From: Thalassospira profundimaris
GTDB taxonomy: Bacteria; Pseudomonadota; Alphaproteobacteria; Rhodospirillales; Thalassospiraceae
DNA length: 64,000 nucleotides
Reading direction: 5' to 3'
NCBI RefSeq assembly: GCF_003326755.1
Contig: NZ_JPWH01000007.1
Coordinates: 166,516 to 230,515 of the forward strand
Part shown: positions 1 to 8,678 of the stretch, piece after piece
Layout of the letters: every line of letters starts with the position of its first letter
How positions within the stretch are numbered: the stretch's first letter is position 1
Notes under the pieces: model-generated
Databases searched by the model: none
Seen by the model: the letters and a program-made list of their open reading frames with translations, nothing else
What the model was told of the DNA's origin: nothing
Made by a program: the position numbers and the translations under genes

Positions 1-782
1 AGTGCCGCGCCAGCCCGTTTGGAAATTCGGCCCAACTGGCGGGAATCCAGCGGGGCGTCGGTTGCCAGCACAATAATGATGGAGCCTTTATCCTGGGCAT
101 CGGGCATGGCGGGGTTAAAGGCCGCGTATTTTTTGCCCAGAACCCGCAATTCCGATTTTTGCCCAAAATTGGACAGGACAAGGGCGCCAAGATGATACCG
201 GGACGATCCATCAACCGTGACCAGCCGGGATGCAGACCCGATACCGCCGGTAAAGCCAAAGGTTTTCATGCCGGTCCCCGCGCCAACGGTGCCCTGCTCG
301 AAATTTTCGTCGGCCTGGTCAATGGCGTGATCCACCATTTCCTCGGTCACATGAAAGGCCTGGATGTCGTTAACCACACCGTCATTGCATTCCAGCACCA
401 GCGGATTGACGGTTGCGGTTTTGCGACCGATGGCCGGGTTTTGGCGAATGGCCCGTTTGATCAGGGCTTTGCCACAATCCCCAACCGCAAATGTATTGGT
501 CAGGACAATCGGTGTTTCGATTTCACCCAGCTCGTCAAGCTGCACAAGGCCGATGCTTTTGCCAAAGCCGTTTAACACGGCAGAGGCGGCATGAACCGGC
601 CGGTCAAACAGATCGCCGCCATGTGGCAAAATGGCCGTAACACCGGTTCGTGCTGTCGTGCCTTGATTAAGAGTAGTATGCCCCACCTTAACACCGGGAA
701 CATCGGTAATCAGGTTTTTTGGCCCGGTCGGGTGTACCCACCAATCACCAGGCGACATGTTGTCGCGAAATTGCACAGTCAT
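1..782 (-). CDS. P1 family peptidase (DmpA-type aminopeptidase), 3' end cut off by window
   Basis: Reverse-strand reading from ATG at 782 stays open for 260 codons and runs off the left edge, so about a fifth to a quarter of the usual 330-375 residues is missing. The protein matches the DmpA / beta-peptidyl aminopeptidase family (MEROPS S58), Ntn-hydrolase-fold enzymes that self-cleave before a serine nucleophile. The hallmark segment is GGIGSASR at residues 179-186, which predicts cleavage between Gly182 and Ser183; an early VKVGHTT segment (32-38) is also typical. It begins 25 bases after the permease at 808-1710 and is probably the last gene of that importer operon. This suggests it trims imported peptides or peptide-like amides, including those with D- or beta-amino acids. 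There is no signal peptide, so it should be cytoplasmic. Substrate cannot be read from sequence. Confidence 0.85.
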   Translation of the reverse strand, partial: MTVQFRDNMSPGDWWVHPTGPKNLITDVPGVKVGHTTLNQGTTARTGVTAILPHGGDLFDRPVHAASAVLNGFGKSIGLVQLDELGEIETPIVLTNTFAVGDCGKALIKRAIRQNPAIGRKTATVNPLVLECNDGVVNDIQAFHVTEEMVDHAIDQADENFEQGTVGAGTGMKTFGFTGGIGSASRLVTVDGSSRYHLGALVLSNFGQKSELRVLGKKYAAFNPAMPDAQDKGSIIIVLATDAPLDSRQLGRISKRAGAA

Positions 783-807
783 GTTTTTCTGCCGTTCGGG
801 TTGCAGC

Positions 808-1710
808 TTATTCCCTGTCAAGTTTCGGGTCGAGTGCGTCATGCAGACCATCGCCCAGAATATTGAAGGATAGTACCGTAATGAAGATGGCAAGCCCCGG
901 GAACAGGGTCAGGTGCCATTCACCCGCCATCATGTAATCGCGCCCTGTCGAAAGCATCGCCCCCCATTCGGCCGTGGAGGGTTCCACACCCAGGCCAAGG
1001 AATGACAGGCTGGTTGCGGTGATAATGGAGGTACCAATACGCATGGTGAAATAAACGATCACCGCGCCCAAAACACCGGGCAGAATGTGACGGAACATGA
1101 TGATGAAGTCCGACGCCCCCGCCGCACGGGCAGCTTCGACATAGGTGCTTTCTTTATGGGCCAGTGTGCCGGAACGCACGATACGGGCAAATGCCGGAAC
1201 ACTGAAAATGGCGACGGCCACAATCACGTTGGTCAGGCCCGGGCCAAGAATGGCGACAATGCCAATGGCAAGCAACATGCCGGGAAAGGCAAACAGAACA
1301 TCCGACACCCGCATGGTGCAGGCATCCAGCCAGCCGCCATAATACCCGGCAAAAAGCCCGGCCAGAACACCAATGACAGCACCGACAGAGACCGAGGTAA
1401 AGCCGATAAACATCGACAATTTGGCCCCGTTTAACAAACGGGCGAAAATATCGCGGCCAAATTCGTCGGTCCCGGCCCAATGCAGGGCGCTTGGCGTTTG
1501 CAGCGTGTTCATATAGTCAAAGCTGTCTGGCCCGAAGGGCAAAATAAACGGGGCCAGAAAGGCGGTGACATACATCAGCAACAGAAAAATGCCTGCTGCG
1601 ACGGCGATTTTGCGTTTGCCAAACCGTTTCCAGAATTCCTTGAACGGACTGGTCGCTTTTTCGTCGGGGGCCGGGGCCGCATCAATGACGATTTCGGGTT
1701 GTTGCGTCAT
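808..1710 (-). CDS. gsiD: ABC transporter permease, DppC/GsiD type
   Basis: Inner-membrane permease of a peptide-type (PepT family) ABC importer. At 300 residues it matches GsiD/DppC length. It has an N-terminal cytoplasmic stretch, a first membrane helix near residues 36-58, the HWAGTDEFGRD segment typical of the C-type subunit (about 77-87), and the cytoplasmic EAA loop around EAARAAGASDF (near 191-201) that docks on the ATPase. A GTG three bases upstream is possible, but ATG at 1710 has an AGGA ribosome site at good spacing. Gene order with the ATPase, binding protein and other permease, plus a neighbouring isoaspartyl peptidase, is that of the E. coli iaaA-gsiABCD glutathione importer. 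The symbol rests on this order and the lengths; substrate may be other small peptides. Confidence 0.85.
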   Translation of the reverse strand: MTQQPEIVIDAAPAPDEKATSPFKEFWKRFGKRKIAVAAGIFLLLMYVTAFLAPFILPFGPDSFDYMNTLQTPSALHWAGTDEFGRDIFARLLNGAKLSMFIGFTSVSVGAVIGVLAGLFAGYYGGWLDACTMRVSDVLFAFPGMLLAIGIVAILGPGLTNVIVAVAIFSVPAFARIVRSGTLAHKESTYVEAARAAGASDFIIMFRHILPGVLGAVIVYFTMRIGTSIITATSLSFLGLGVEPSTAEWGAMLSTGRDYMMAGEWHLTLFPGLAIFITVLSFNILGDGLHDALDPKLDRE

Positions 1711-1719
1711 CACGGTATC

Positions 1720-2640
1720 CTAGCTATAGCGAATTTTCGGGTTGATCAGCCCGTAAAGGACATCAACCAAAAGATTGATCAGCAGAAATTCAAGCGAGAA
1801 GATCATGATCTCGGCCTGAACAACGGTGTAGTCACGGAAACGGATCGCATCGAGCAAAAGTGCGCCCATGCCCGGCCAGCGAAACACCTGTTCGATCACA
1901 ATGGAGCCCCCCAGCAAAAAGCCGAACTGAAGGCCCGCCATGGTGACAACAGGGATCAGGGCATTGCGCAGGGCATGTTTCCAGATCACGATCTTTTCCT
2001 TCAGGCCCTTGGCCCGTGCGGTGCGAATGTAGTCTTCGCGCACCACCTCGATCACGGCGGACCGGGTAAAGCGGGCCATAATGGCCGCCACACCCGCCCC
2101 CAGGGTCAGCGACGGCAGGACAAGGTCCGAAGGACTGTCAAAGCCGCTGGTGCCAAACCAGCCCAACTGGACCGAGAAAAACTGCATTAAAAGCAGCCCC
2201 AGCCAGAAAGGCGGCATGGAAATACCCGAAACAGCCGCGAACATGCCAGCATGGTCGCCAATGCTGCCCCGTTTGACAGCCGAAATCACACCCGAGAGCA
2301 GGCCAAACAGAACCGACCATCCCAAAGAACACAGGGCCAGCCATACTGTGGGCATAAAGGCCCGGCCAATCATGGTGGTGACGGGCTCGTGTGTGCGCAA
2401 AGAGGTGCCGAGATTTCCGCTCAGGATATTGCCAATGAATTTAATGTACTGCTGGTATAAAGGCGCATCCAGATTAAGCGTTCGACGAACGGTCTCCACT
2501 TCTTCCAACGTGGCAGTATCGCCCGCCAGCACACGGGCCGGGTCGCCCGGCAGTGCGTGAACAAACAGAAAAACAAATATCGAAATCAGAAACAGAACCG
2601 GGATTAGCGCAAAAAGCCGTCGCAGAAAATATTGAACCAT
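1720..2640 (-). CDS. gsiC: ABC transporter permease, DppB/GsiC type
   Basis: B-type permease subunit, 306 residues, the same length as E. coli GsiC. It starts with the characteristic amphipathic segment and first helix (about residues 8-30) followed by the HALPGDPA motif, then a large periplasmic loop and five further helices. The EAA loop RTARAKGLKEKIVIWKHALR sits near 207-226. It would form the heterodimeric channel with the downstream GsiD-like subunit. It is separated from the upstream binding-protein gene by 69 bases carrying a perfect 15-bp hairpin, and from gsiD by nine bases. Assignment to peptide or glutathione import rests on operon structure. Confidence 0.86.
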   Translation of the reverse strand: MVQYFLRRLFALIPVLFLISIFVFLFVHALPGDPARVLAGDTATLEEVETVRRTLNLDAPLYQQYIKFIGNILSGNLGTSLRTHEPVTTMIGRAFMPTVWLALCSLGWSVLFGLLSGVISAVKRGSIGDHAGMFAAVSGISMPPFWLGLLLMQFFSVQLGWFGTSGFDSPSDLVLPSLTLGAGVAAIMARFTRSAVIEVVREDYIRTARAKGLKEKIVIWKHALRNALIPVVTMAGLQFGFLLGGSIVIEQVFRWPGMGALLLDAIRFRDYTVVQAEIMIFSLEFLLINLLVDVLYGLINPKIRYS

Positions 2641-2659
2641 TTGGTGCTCTTGGTGTCGG

Positions 2660-2693
2660 CGGCCCGGTAATATCGGGTGATATTACCGGGCCG
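2660..2693 (-). terminator. Intercistronic hairpin between binding protein and permease
   Basis: Perfect inverted repeat: CGGCCCGGTAATATC at 2660-2674 and GATATTACCGGGCCG at 2679-2693, a 15-bp stem with a 4-base loop. It lies between the gsiB-like stop and the gsiC-like start. No strong T-run follows on the coding strand, so it is better read as a partial terminator or 3'-end stabiliser that raises binding protein over permease than as an operon end. Confidence 0.7.
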
Positions 2694-2709
2694 GAAGTTT
2701 CAGGCGGGC

Positions 2710-4254
2710 TTATTCTTCAAACGCGGCGTGGGCATATTGCATGGTGCCATCGGGCATCGGGAATGCACCGGTCAGGCCTTTTTTACGGCCTGCAAGGGCA
2801 TTTTCGATAGCCAGCCAGACAACCGGCTTGTCTTTCCAGATCTGTTTCTGGGCGATGTCATATGCTTCGGCACGTTTTGCCGGATCAGCGCTTTCAAGGG
2901 CATCATTAATGGCCTTGTCCACAACCGGGTTGGAATAAAACGCTTCGTTATACATGTTCGGGATCCAGCCTTCGGTCGAATAGACCGGGCGCAGATGCCA
3001 GTCGGCATCACCGGTCGAGGGCGACCAGCCACCAATCACCGTATCAAATTCGGCGTTTTCCGGCGTTACGTTGGAACCAAACAGCTTTTCAGCACGGGTT
3101 GCGCCTTCCAGCGGAACGATATCAACCTTCACATTGATCTGCGAAAGCTGCTGTTTGATGAACTGCAACATGCGTACTTCGGTCGAGTTGTTACGCGCCC
3201 AAAGATTGATCGAGAAACCATCGCCATAACCGGCTTCTTTCATCAGTTCCTTGGCCTTGGCAACATCAGTGGTCAGGGCCGGGGTCTGGGTGGCATGGAA
3301 CTGGGTTGCCGGGGCAATCGGTGAATCCGGCACAATGGCATGGCCGCCATAAACCACCTGGGTGAAGGCTTTTTTGTCAATCGCCAGGTTAAAGGCTTCG
3401 CGAACGCGAATATCCTTGAATTCCTTGCGCATCATGTTCATCGCCATAACCCAGACCGAAATGCCCGGTTTTTCCAGCACTTCGTATTTGTCGGATTCAC
3501 TGACACGCTTCATCAATTCGGCCGGCAGGATCGGCACGAACTGAACTTCGTCCGACATCAGCATGGAAACACGGGTTCCGTTTTCCGCGACCGGATAGAA
3601 CGTAACCTTGTCAACCTTCGGCCATTCGGAATCCCAATAGTTTTCGTTCTTGACGACAACCATTTTTTCGCCCGGAACCCATTCCTGGAATTTGAACGGG
3701 CCGGTACCAACCGGATGCTTGGCAATGTCTTTGCCATATTTCTTGATCGCAGCCGGGCTTTCCATCACGACCGACGGATGGGCCAGCGTGTTGATCATGG
3801 CGCCAAACGGTTTGCTCAGATGAATGACAACGGTGTATTCATCCGGCGTTTCAACCGATTCAACCAGTTTGAACAGGCTGTGTTTTTTCAGATTCAGGCT
3901 GGCATCGGCCAGGCGGTCCAGGTTGAATTTGACGGCTTCGGCGTTGAAATCGGTGCCATCCTGAAACTTCACACCCTTGCGCAGATGCAGGGTAAAGGTT
4001 TTGGCATCGTCACTGCCTTCCCAACTGGTTGCCAACTGCGGGACCAGCTTCATGTCGCCGTCAAATGCGATCAGGCGTTCGTAAATGCCGTTCGCGACAG
4101 AATAATCGACATTGTAGTTGGAATCCTGCGGGTTCAGACCCTGGATGATCTGGTTCAGCGCGATGGAAAGGTCGGCTGCCTGGGCGGCGTGCACGGTGCC
4201 AAAGGCCCCGGCAAGCATGGTTGCGCCAAGAACCGCATTTTTCAGATGTTTCAT
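2710..4254 (-). CDS. gsiB: Periplasmic substrate-binding protein, GsiB/DppA type
   Basis: Solute-binding protein family 5, 514 residues (E. coli GsiB is 512). A Sec signal peptide is clear: lysines at 2 and 5, a hydrophobic core, and a small-residue cleavage zone ending about AQA at 24-26. Family landmarks include LRKGVKFQDGTDF (about 91-103) and HPVGTGPFKFQEW (about 181-193). It captures glutathione, dipeptides or similar small peptides in the periplasm for the GsiC/GsiD channel. It is 66 bases downstream of the ATPase gene. Reading it as glutathione-specific is an inference from synteny with iaaA-gsi; DppA-like peptide specificity is the alternative. Confidence 0.85.
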   Translation of the reverse strand: MKHLKNAVLGATMLAGAFGTVHAAQAADLSIALNQIIQGLNPQDSNYNVDYSVANGIYERLIAFDGDMKLVPQLATSWEGSDDAKTFTLHLRKGVKFQDGTDFNAEAVKFNLDRLADASLNLKKHSLFKLVESVETPDEYTVVIHLSKPFGAMINTLAHPSVVMESPAAIKKYGKDIAKHPVGTGPFKFQEWVPGEKMVVVKNENYWDSEWPKVDKVTFYPVAENGTRVSMLMSDEVQFVPILPAELMKRVSESDKYEVLEKPGISVWVMAMNMMRKEFKDIRVREAFNLAIDKKAFTQVVYGGHAIVPDSPIAPATQFHATQTPALTTDVAKAKELMKEAGYGDGFSINLWARNNSTEVRMLQFIKQQLSQINVKVDIVPLEGATRAEKLFGSNVTPENAEFDTVIGGWSPSTGDADWHLRPVYSTEGWIPNMYNEAFYSNPVVDKAINDALESADPAKRAEAYDIAQKQIWKDKPVVWLAIENALAGRKKGLTGAFPMPDGTMQYAHAAFEE

Positions 4255-4320
4255 GTGGTAATGCCTCTTTGCTGATCTGAGTGTTTGTTTATTGTTGTTG
4301 GATGTTGAAGGACTGGACGT

Positions 4321-6150
4321 TCATTCCGCTGCGACGAAATGTCCCTGCGAGATTTCCTGCAAGGCAAGCCTGGCAGGAGGATTGTGAATGGAGCGGATCG
4401 GACTGGGCACTTCGCCGGTAATGAGCGGGCGGTTTTCAATCCGAAAGGCCGGGTCGGGAATGGGGGCGGCATCCATCAGGCGACGGGTATAGGCATGGCC
4501 GGGATGTTCAAACACATTGCGCCGCGGGCCTGTTTCAACAATTTGCCCCAGATACATCACCGCAATGCGATGGCTGACCCGTTCCACCACGGCCATGTCG
4601 TGCGAAATAAACAGCCAGGCCAGGCCAAATTTCTGCTGCAAATCCATCATCAGGTTAACCACCTGCGCCTGCACCGAAACGTCCAGGGCCGAGACGGCCT
4701 CGTCCGCAATGATCATTTTGGGGTTGGTACCCAGGGCACGCGCAATTGCAATACGCTGGCGCTGCCCGCCAGAAAAGGCATGCGGATAGCGTTTGGCGTG
4801 GTCGGCAGAAAGACCGACCTGTTCCAGCAGCCATACCGCGCGATCCATTGCCGATTTCGGCGTTTCAAGTTTGTGAATCAGCATCGGTTCACAAATTGAA
4901 TACCCCACCGTCAGGCGCGGATTAAGCGAGGCATACGGATCCTGGAAGACAAACTGGATCTGGCGGCGCAGCTTTTGCAAATCCGTATTGGACATGGATG
5001 ACATGTCCTGGCCGTCAAACATCAAACGGGATGAGCGCGACTGCACCAGTTTCAGGATGGATCGACCCGTGGTGGATTTACCACAACCGGACTCGCCCAC
5101 AAGACCCAGCGTTTCACCGGGCCAAATATCAAGATCAATGCCCTCAACAGCATGGACACGCTTGGTGGTTTTGCTCAGCAATCCTTCCTTGATGTCGAAA
5201 TGCGTGGTTAATTCACGCACCGACAAAAGCGGCGGCTTTGAATAATCAATTATGCTTGCCGGGGTGGTTTCCTCCACCGCTTCCTTGCCCGGAATGACAA
5301 ACCGTTTGGGCAGATCACTGCCCTTCATGGAGCCCAGGCGCGGCACAGCCTGCAACAGGGCCTTGGTATAGGGATGCTGCGGATTGGCAAAAACATCCTT
5401 GACCTTGCCTTCCTCGACCTTTTCGCCGTGATACATCACCACCACGCGATCGGCGATTTCGGAAACAACGCCCATATCGTGGGTGATAAACAGCACCGAC
5501 ATGCTGTTTTCAACCTGCAAATCGTGAATAAGCCGCAAAATCTGTGCCTGAATGGTCACGTCAAGCGCCGTTGTCGGTTCATCGGCGATCAGCAATTGCG
5601 GGCGACACGAAAGGGCCATTGCAATCATGACACGCTGACGCATCCCGCCCGAAAGATGGTGCGGATAGCGTTTCATGACATTGCTGGCATCGGGGATACG
5701 GACCTTTTCCAGAACCTCGATGGCGATCCTGGTGGCTTCCTTGCGCGATTTTTTCTGGTGGGTGGCAATTGCCTCGATCAACTGTTCGCCAATGGTGAAT
5801 ACCGGGTTAAGCGACGTCATCGGCTCCTGAAAGATCATCGAGATTTCATCGCCCCGCAGGGTGCGGGCGTTCTCGTCATCAAGTTTGCAAATATCAACGG
5901 TTTTGCCGTTTCGCAGTTGCAAATTGATCGATCCATCGGTGATCTTGCCGTTACCAAATTCGATCAGGCGCATCAGCGACAGCGCGGTAACGGATTTTCC
6001 CGACCCGGACTCACCGACAATGGCGACGGTTTCGCCTTTGTAAACGTCAATATCCAAACCCTTAACGGCAGTGACAGGTGCGTTTTCATTGCCAAAGGCA
6101 ACAGTCAGGTTGCGGACGGATAACAGTGTCGGGCGCGTTTGTTCAGCCAT
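4321..6150 (-). CDS. gsiA: Dual-domain ABC transporter ATPase, GsiA type
   Basis: Two peptide-importer ATPase domains fused in one 609-residue chain, as in E. coli GsiA (623). Walker A GESGSGKS is at 46-53 and a second copy, GESGCGKS, lies near residue 354. Signature motifs LSGGMRQR and FSGGQRQR follow in each half, with Walker [13 protein letters not shown] and [12 protein letters not shown]. The oligopeptide-type C-terminal extension is present after each domain. It is the first gene of the leftward operon and divides a 346-base divergent region with the isoaspartyl peptidase gene. The fused form is typical of Gsi-type systems, whereas Dpp/Opp systems normally use two separate ATPases. Confidence 0.9.
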   Translation of the reverse strand: MAEQTRPTLLSVRNLTVAFGNENAPVTAVKGLDIDVYKGETVAIVGESGSGKSVTALSLMRLIEFGNGKITDGSINLQLRNGKTVDICKLDDENARTLRGDEISMIFQEPMTSLNPVFTIGEQLIEAIATHQKKSRKEATRIAIEVLEKVRIPDASNVMKRYPHHLSGGMRQRVMIAMALSCRPQLLIADEPTTALDVTIQAQILRLIHDLQVENSMSVLFITHDMGVVSEIADRVVVMYHGEKVEEGKVKDVFANPQHPYTKALLQAVPRLGSMKGSDLPKRFVIPGKEAVEETTPASIIDYSKPPLLSVRELTTHFDIKEGLLSKTTKRVHAVEGIDLDIWPGETLGLVGESGCGKSTTGRSILKLVQSRSSRLMFDGQDMSSMSNTDLQKLRRQIQFVFQDPYASLNPRLTVGYSICEPMLIHKLETPKSAMDRAVWLLEQVGLSADHAKRYPHAFSGGQRQRIAIARALGTNPKMIIADEAVSALDVSVQAQVVNLMMDLQQKFGLAWLFISHDMAVVERVSHRIAVMYLGQIVETGPRRNVFEHPGHAYTRRLMDAAPIPDPAFRIENRPLITGEVPSPIRSIHNPPARLALQEISQGHFVAAE

Positions 6151-6496
6151 TCAATATTCCCTGAAACTCGGTCACGGTATCGGTTGCCGTAAGGTTTTTT
6201 GTTTGTGCTGTGACGTTAACCATCGATGATCGCTTCTGCCAAAGCTGTTTTGGCAACATCTATGCCGATTTTGCATAGTTTTTCGTAATGGCCTGTTTTT
6301 GCAGGTGCGAAAGGGCCTTGGCGCAAACTTTGATGATGGTTCATTTTTATCAAATCGGGCTTTTGAAACGCCTGAAACTCTATGCCGTGAGGGTATGAGA
6401 CCCCCAAAGCGCGCCAAAACCCGGCCTTGTCAGGTCCCCCGGCTGCCATAAAATGCCCGCATTCAAATTTTCCGTTTTTCAACCCGGAGCCTTCAT
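6151..6496. promoter_or_regulatory. Divergent intergenic region between gsiA and iaaA
   Basis: 346 bases between two divergent starts. It must carry both promoters. I see AT-rich patches near 6250-6300 and 6330-6360 but no convincing consensus promoter, riboswitch or long palindrome. Short open frames here look like noise. Confidence 0.4.
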
Positions 6497-7441
6497 ATGA
6501 CCCATCGCTTTTCACTGGCCGTTCATGGCGGTGCAGGGACGATTTTGCGCAGCAAAATGACCGCCGAAAAAGAAGCCGCCTATCATGCCGGTTTGAAAAC
6601 GGCATTGCAGGCCGGATATGCGGTGCTGGAAAAAGGCGGATCAGCGGTTGATGCCGTGGTGGAGGCCGTTTGTGCCCTGGAAGACAACCCGTTATTCAAT
6701 GCCGGACGCGGGGCGGTTTTTACAAGCGATGGCAAGCATGAAATGGATGCTGCCGTCATGGAAGGCACACAGCGCAATGTTGGTGCCATTGCCGGTATTT
6801 GTGGCCCGCGCAATCCTGTTCGGCTGGCGCGCGAGGTGCTGGATCATTCCGACCATGTGTTCTTTGGTGCGGATGCCGCGCTGGCAATTGCACAAAAAGC
6901 GGGGTTGCCATTTGAGGACGCCGATTATTTTCACACCGATGCCCGCTGGAATGCCTTGCAGGAAACGTTGAAGTTACGCGCCCAGGGCCTGGAAAGCGAC
7001 GACCCCGCCCGGCGTCATGGCACGGTTGGCGCAGTTGCGCGCGATGTCAACGGGCAGGTGGCTGCCGCGACCTCGACCGGGGGTATGACGGCCAAGGCCC
7101 CGGGCCGGATTGGTGACACACCGGTGATTGGCGCGGGCACATTTGCCGATAATGCCACCTGTGCGGTGTCGGCCACCGGGCATGGCGAGGTTTTTATTCG
7201 CTATTGTGCGGCCCATGAAATTGCGGCCCGCATGCGCCATGCAGGGCAAAGCCTGGCCGATGCGGCCAACCATGTGGTGATGGAAGACCTGGGCAAAAAT
7301 GACGGTTCTGGCGGGTTGATTGCCGTGGATGGCGCGGGCAATGTTGTCATGCCGATGAACAGCGAAGGCATGTATCGTGGCGTTGTCACCCAGGATGGCC
7401 GGTTCGAGACCTATATCTATAGCGATGAAACGCCCGCCTAA
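6497..7441 (+). CDS. iaaA: Isoaspartyl peptidase / plant-type L-asparaginase
   Basis: Ntn-hydrolase of the asparaginase 2 family, 314 residues. It is made as a precursor that self-cleaves before a threonine. Here RHGTVGAV (173-180) marks the cleavage, with Thr176 the predicted nucleophile. HGGAGT (10-15) and GRIGDTPVIGAGTFAD (204-219) are the other conserved signatures. It hydrolyses beta-aspartyl dipeptides and has some asparaginase activity. In E. coli the orthologue is co-transcribed with gsiABCD; here the gene is divergent from gsiA, which keeps the link but with separate promoters. The family usually reads HDTVGAV, so Gly175 in place of Asp is a small deviation. ATG at 6497 follows a GGAG sequence. 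Confidence 0.88.
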   Translation: MTHRFSLAVHGGAGTILRSKMTAEKEAAYHAGLKTALQAGYAVLEKGGSAVDAVVEAVCALEDNPLFNAGRGAVFTSDGKHEMDAAVMEGTQRNVGAIAGICGPRNPVRLAREVLDHSDHVFFGADAALAIAQKAGLPFEDADYFHTDARWNALQETLKLRAQGLESDDPARRHGTVGAVARDVNGQVAAATSTGGMTAKAPGRIGDTPVIGAGTFADNATCAVSATGHGEVFIRYCAAHEIAARMRHAGQSLADAANHVVMEDLGKNDGSGGLIAVDGAGNVVMPMNSEGMYRGVVTQDGRFETYIYSDETPA

Positions 7442-7458
7442 GCTGCGTGGGGTTATGC

Positions 7459-7489
7459 CTGGCCCGTCCCTGTTTTTGCGACGGGTCAG
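7459..7489. terminator. Hairpin between convergent iaaA and LysR genes
   Basis: Arms CTGGCCCGTC (7459-7468) and GACGGGTCAG (7480-7489) pair over ten bases with one G-T pair, with an 11-base loop containing five Ts. It sits between two converging genes and overlaps the LysR stop codon. It may serve both directions. There is no T-run after the stem, so efficiency is uncertain. Confidence 0.45.
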
Positions 7490-8385
7490 GTAATATCGGC
7501 CAGCGCATCCCATAATTTGCGGGTAATGGACCGTTTGGTATCCGCCTTGCGGTAAATTTGAATGTCCAGGGCATGGCGCCAGCTTGCGGCATCAATTTCA
7601 ACCAGTTCGCCGCGCGCAAGTTCCGTTTTGGCGCAGCTTTCGGGCACCAGTGTCAGGGCGCCAAATTCAATCGCCATGCGTTTGACAAATTCCGAAGTCG
7701 GGCTTTCGCTGATGCGTTTGATTTTTTTGCGTACGATCGGGTTTTGGCTGAAAATCATGCCCTCGATTTCAGCAAAATAGCCATTTTTTGAATAGCCGAC
7801 ATACGGAATTTCTCCGTCTGTATCAGGATGGATAACAGCGTTACCCTGATCATCGGCCGGGGCGACCAGGATCATGTTTTCGCTGGCAAGTGTCATGGCG
7901 CGAAACTGGGTGGTGTCAAACAGAACCGGGGCCTTCGGGCTGCAATATTGCAACACAAAATCAATGTCGCCATCGGCCAGATGGCGCACCATGTCATGAA
8001 AATTTTCCGTCATGATATGGCTGGTAAACGGGCCAATCGCCTGCTGCACCTGTTTTAACCAGTTTGGAATGAAACTGATGCTGAGCGTGCTGGCCGCCGC
8101 AATCCGGATATCCGGGCGGCCGGAATGCTGGATTTGATGAAACTGGGCACGGTCATGGTAAATATCGTGCAGAACATTTTCAGCCGTATCGCGAAACAGG
8201 CGGCCTTCTTCCGTCAGGGTAATGGGGTAGGTGCGCCGATCAATCAAATCGGTGCCAATCCAGTTTTCCAGGGCACGAATGCGGCGGCTAAAGGCCGGTT
8301 GTGTGACATTGCGTTCCTCGGACGAACGCGAAAAATTGCGTGTCCGGGCCAGTGAGACAAAATCCTCTAGCCATTTTATTTCCAT
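7486..8385 (-). CDS. LysR family regulator resembling HypT
   Basis: 299 residues with an N-terminal winged helix-turn-helix (about 1-60) and a C-terminal co-inducer domain. The N-terminus, EIKWLEDFVSLARTRNFS followed by NVTQPAFSRRIRALE, closely resembles E. coli HypT (YjiE), a regulator activated by hypochlorite through methionine oxidation. This is family resemblance from memory, not an alignment. The first ATG in the open frame lies 48 bases upstream, but the HypT-like N-terminus fits ATG at 8385. It is convergent with iaaA and divergent from the acid-sugar kinase. Its target is unclear: it could control the neighbouring peptide genes or a distant regulon. Confidence 0.8.
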   Translation of the reverse strand: MEIKWLEDFVSLARTRNFSRSSEERNVTQPAFSRRIRALENWIGTDLIDRRTYPITLTEEGRLFRDTAENVLHDIYHDRAQFHQIQHSGRPDIRIAAASTLSISFIPNWLKQVQQAIGPFTSHIMTENFHDMVRHLADGDIDFVLQYCSPKAPVLFDTTQFRAMTLASENMILVAPADDQGNAVIHPDTDGEIPYVGYSKNGYFAEIEGMIFSQNPIVRKKIKRISESPTSEFVKRMAIEFGALTLVPESCAKTELARGELVEIDAASWRHALDIQIYRKADTKRSITRKLWDALADIT

Positions 8386-8546
8386 GTTACAAGCCCTTGA
8401 TCTGACGGTCACAGGCGTGTTGTAGCACTGCATTATGGAATAATGCGATCATATTTGTAATTTCACGTCGGCAATACGGGCTTTTGCCCAATCCCTGATA
8501 TCCCTGCCAGCTTGCCAATGGGAACGCCCACACGACAGTTTGGTGA

Positions 8547-8580
8547 AGTTTCCTGTATGGAGACCACCTGACAGGAAACT
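8547..8580. promoter_or_regulatory. Perfect inverted repeat upstream of the kinase gene
   Basis: AGTTTCCTGT at 8547-8556 and ACAGGAAACT at 8571-8580 form a perfect 10-bp inverted repeat with a 14-base spacer. It lies in the 293-base divergent region (8386-8678), about 100 bases before the kinase start. A dimeric regulator site or a leader hairpin are both possible. I see no other regulatory signal in this gap apart from AT-rich sequence at 8580-8670. Confidence 0.45.
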
Positions 8581-8678
8581 CAATATTTGTAAAATTGATT
8601 TAGGCATTTATTCTCTAATCGTTTATCAATATGAATTAATGCGCTAAGATAATTTGGTAATTTGTAAAATTCGGGAGC

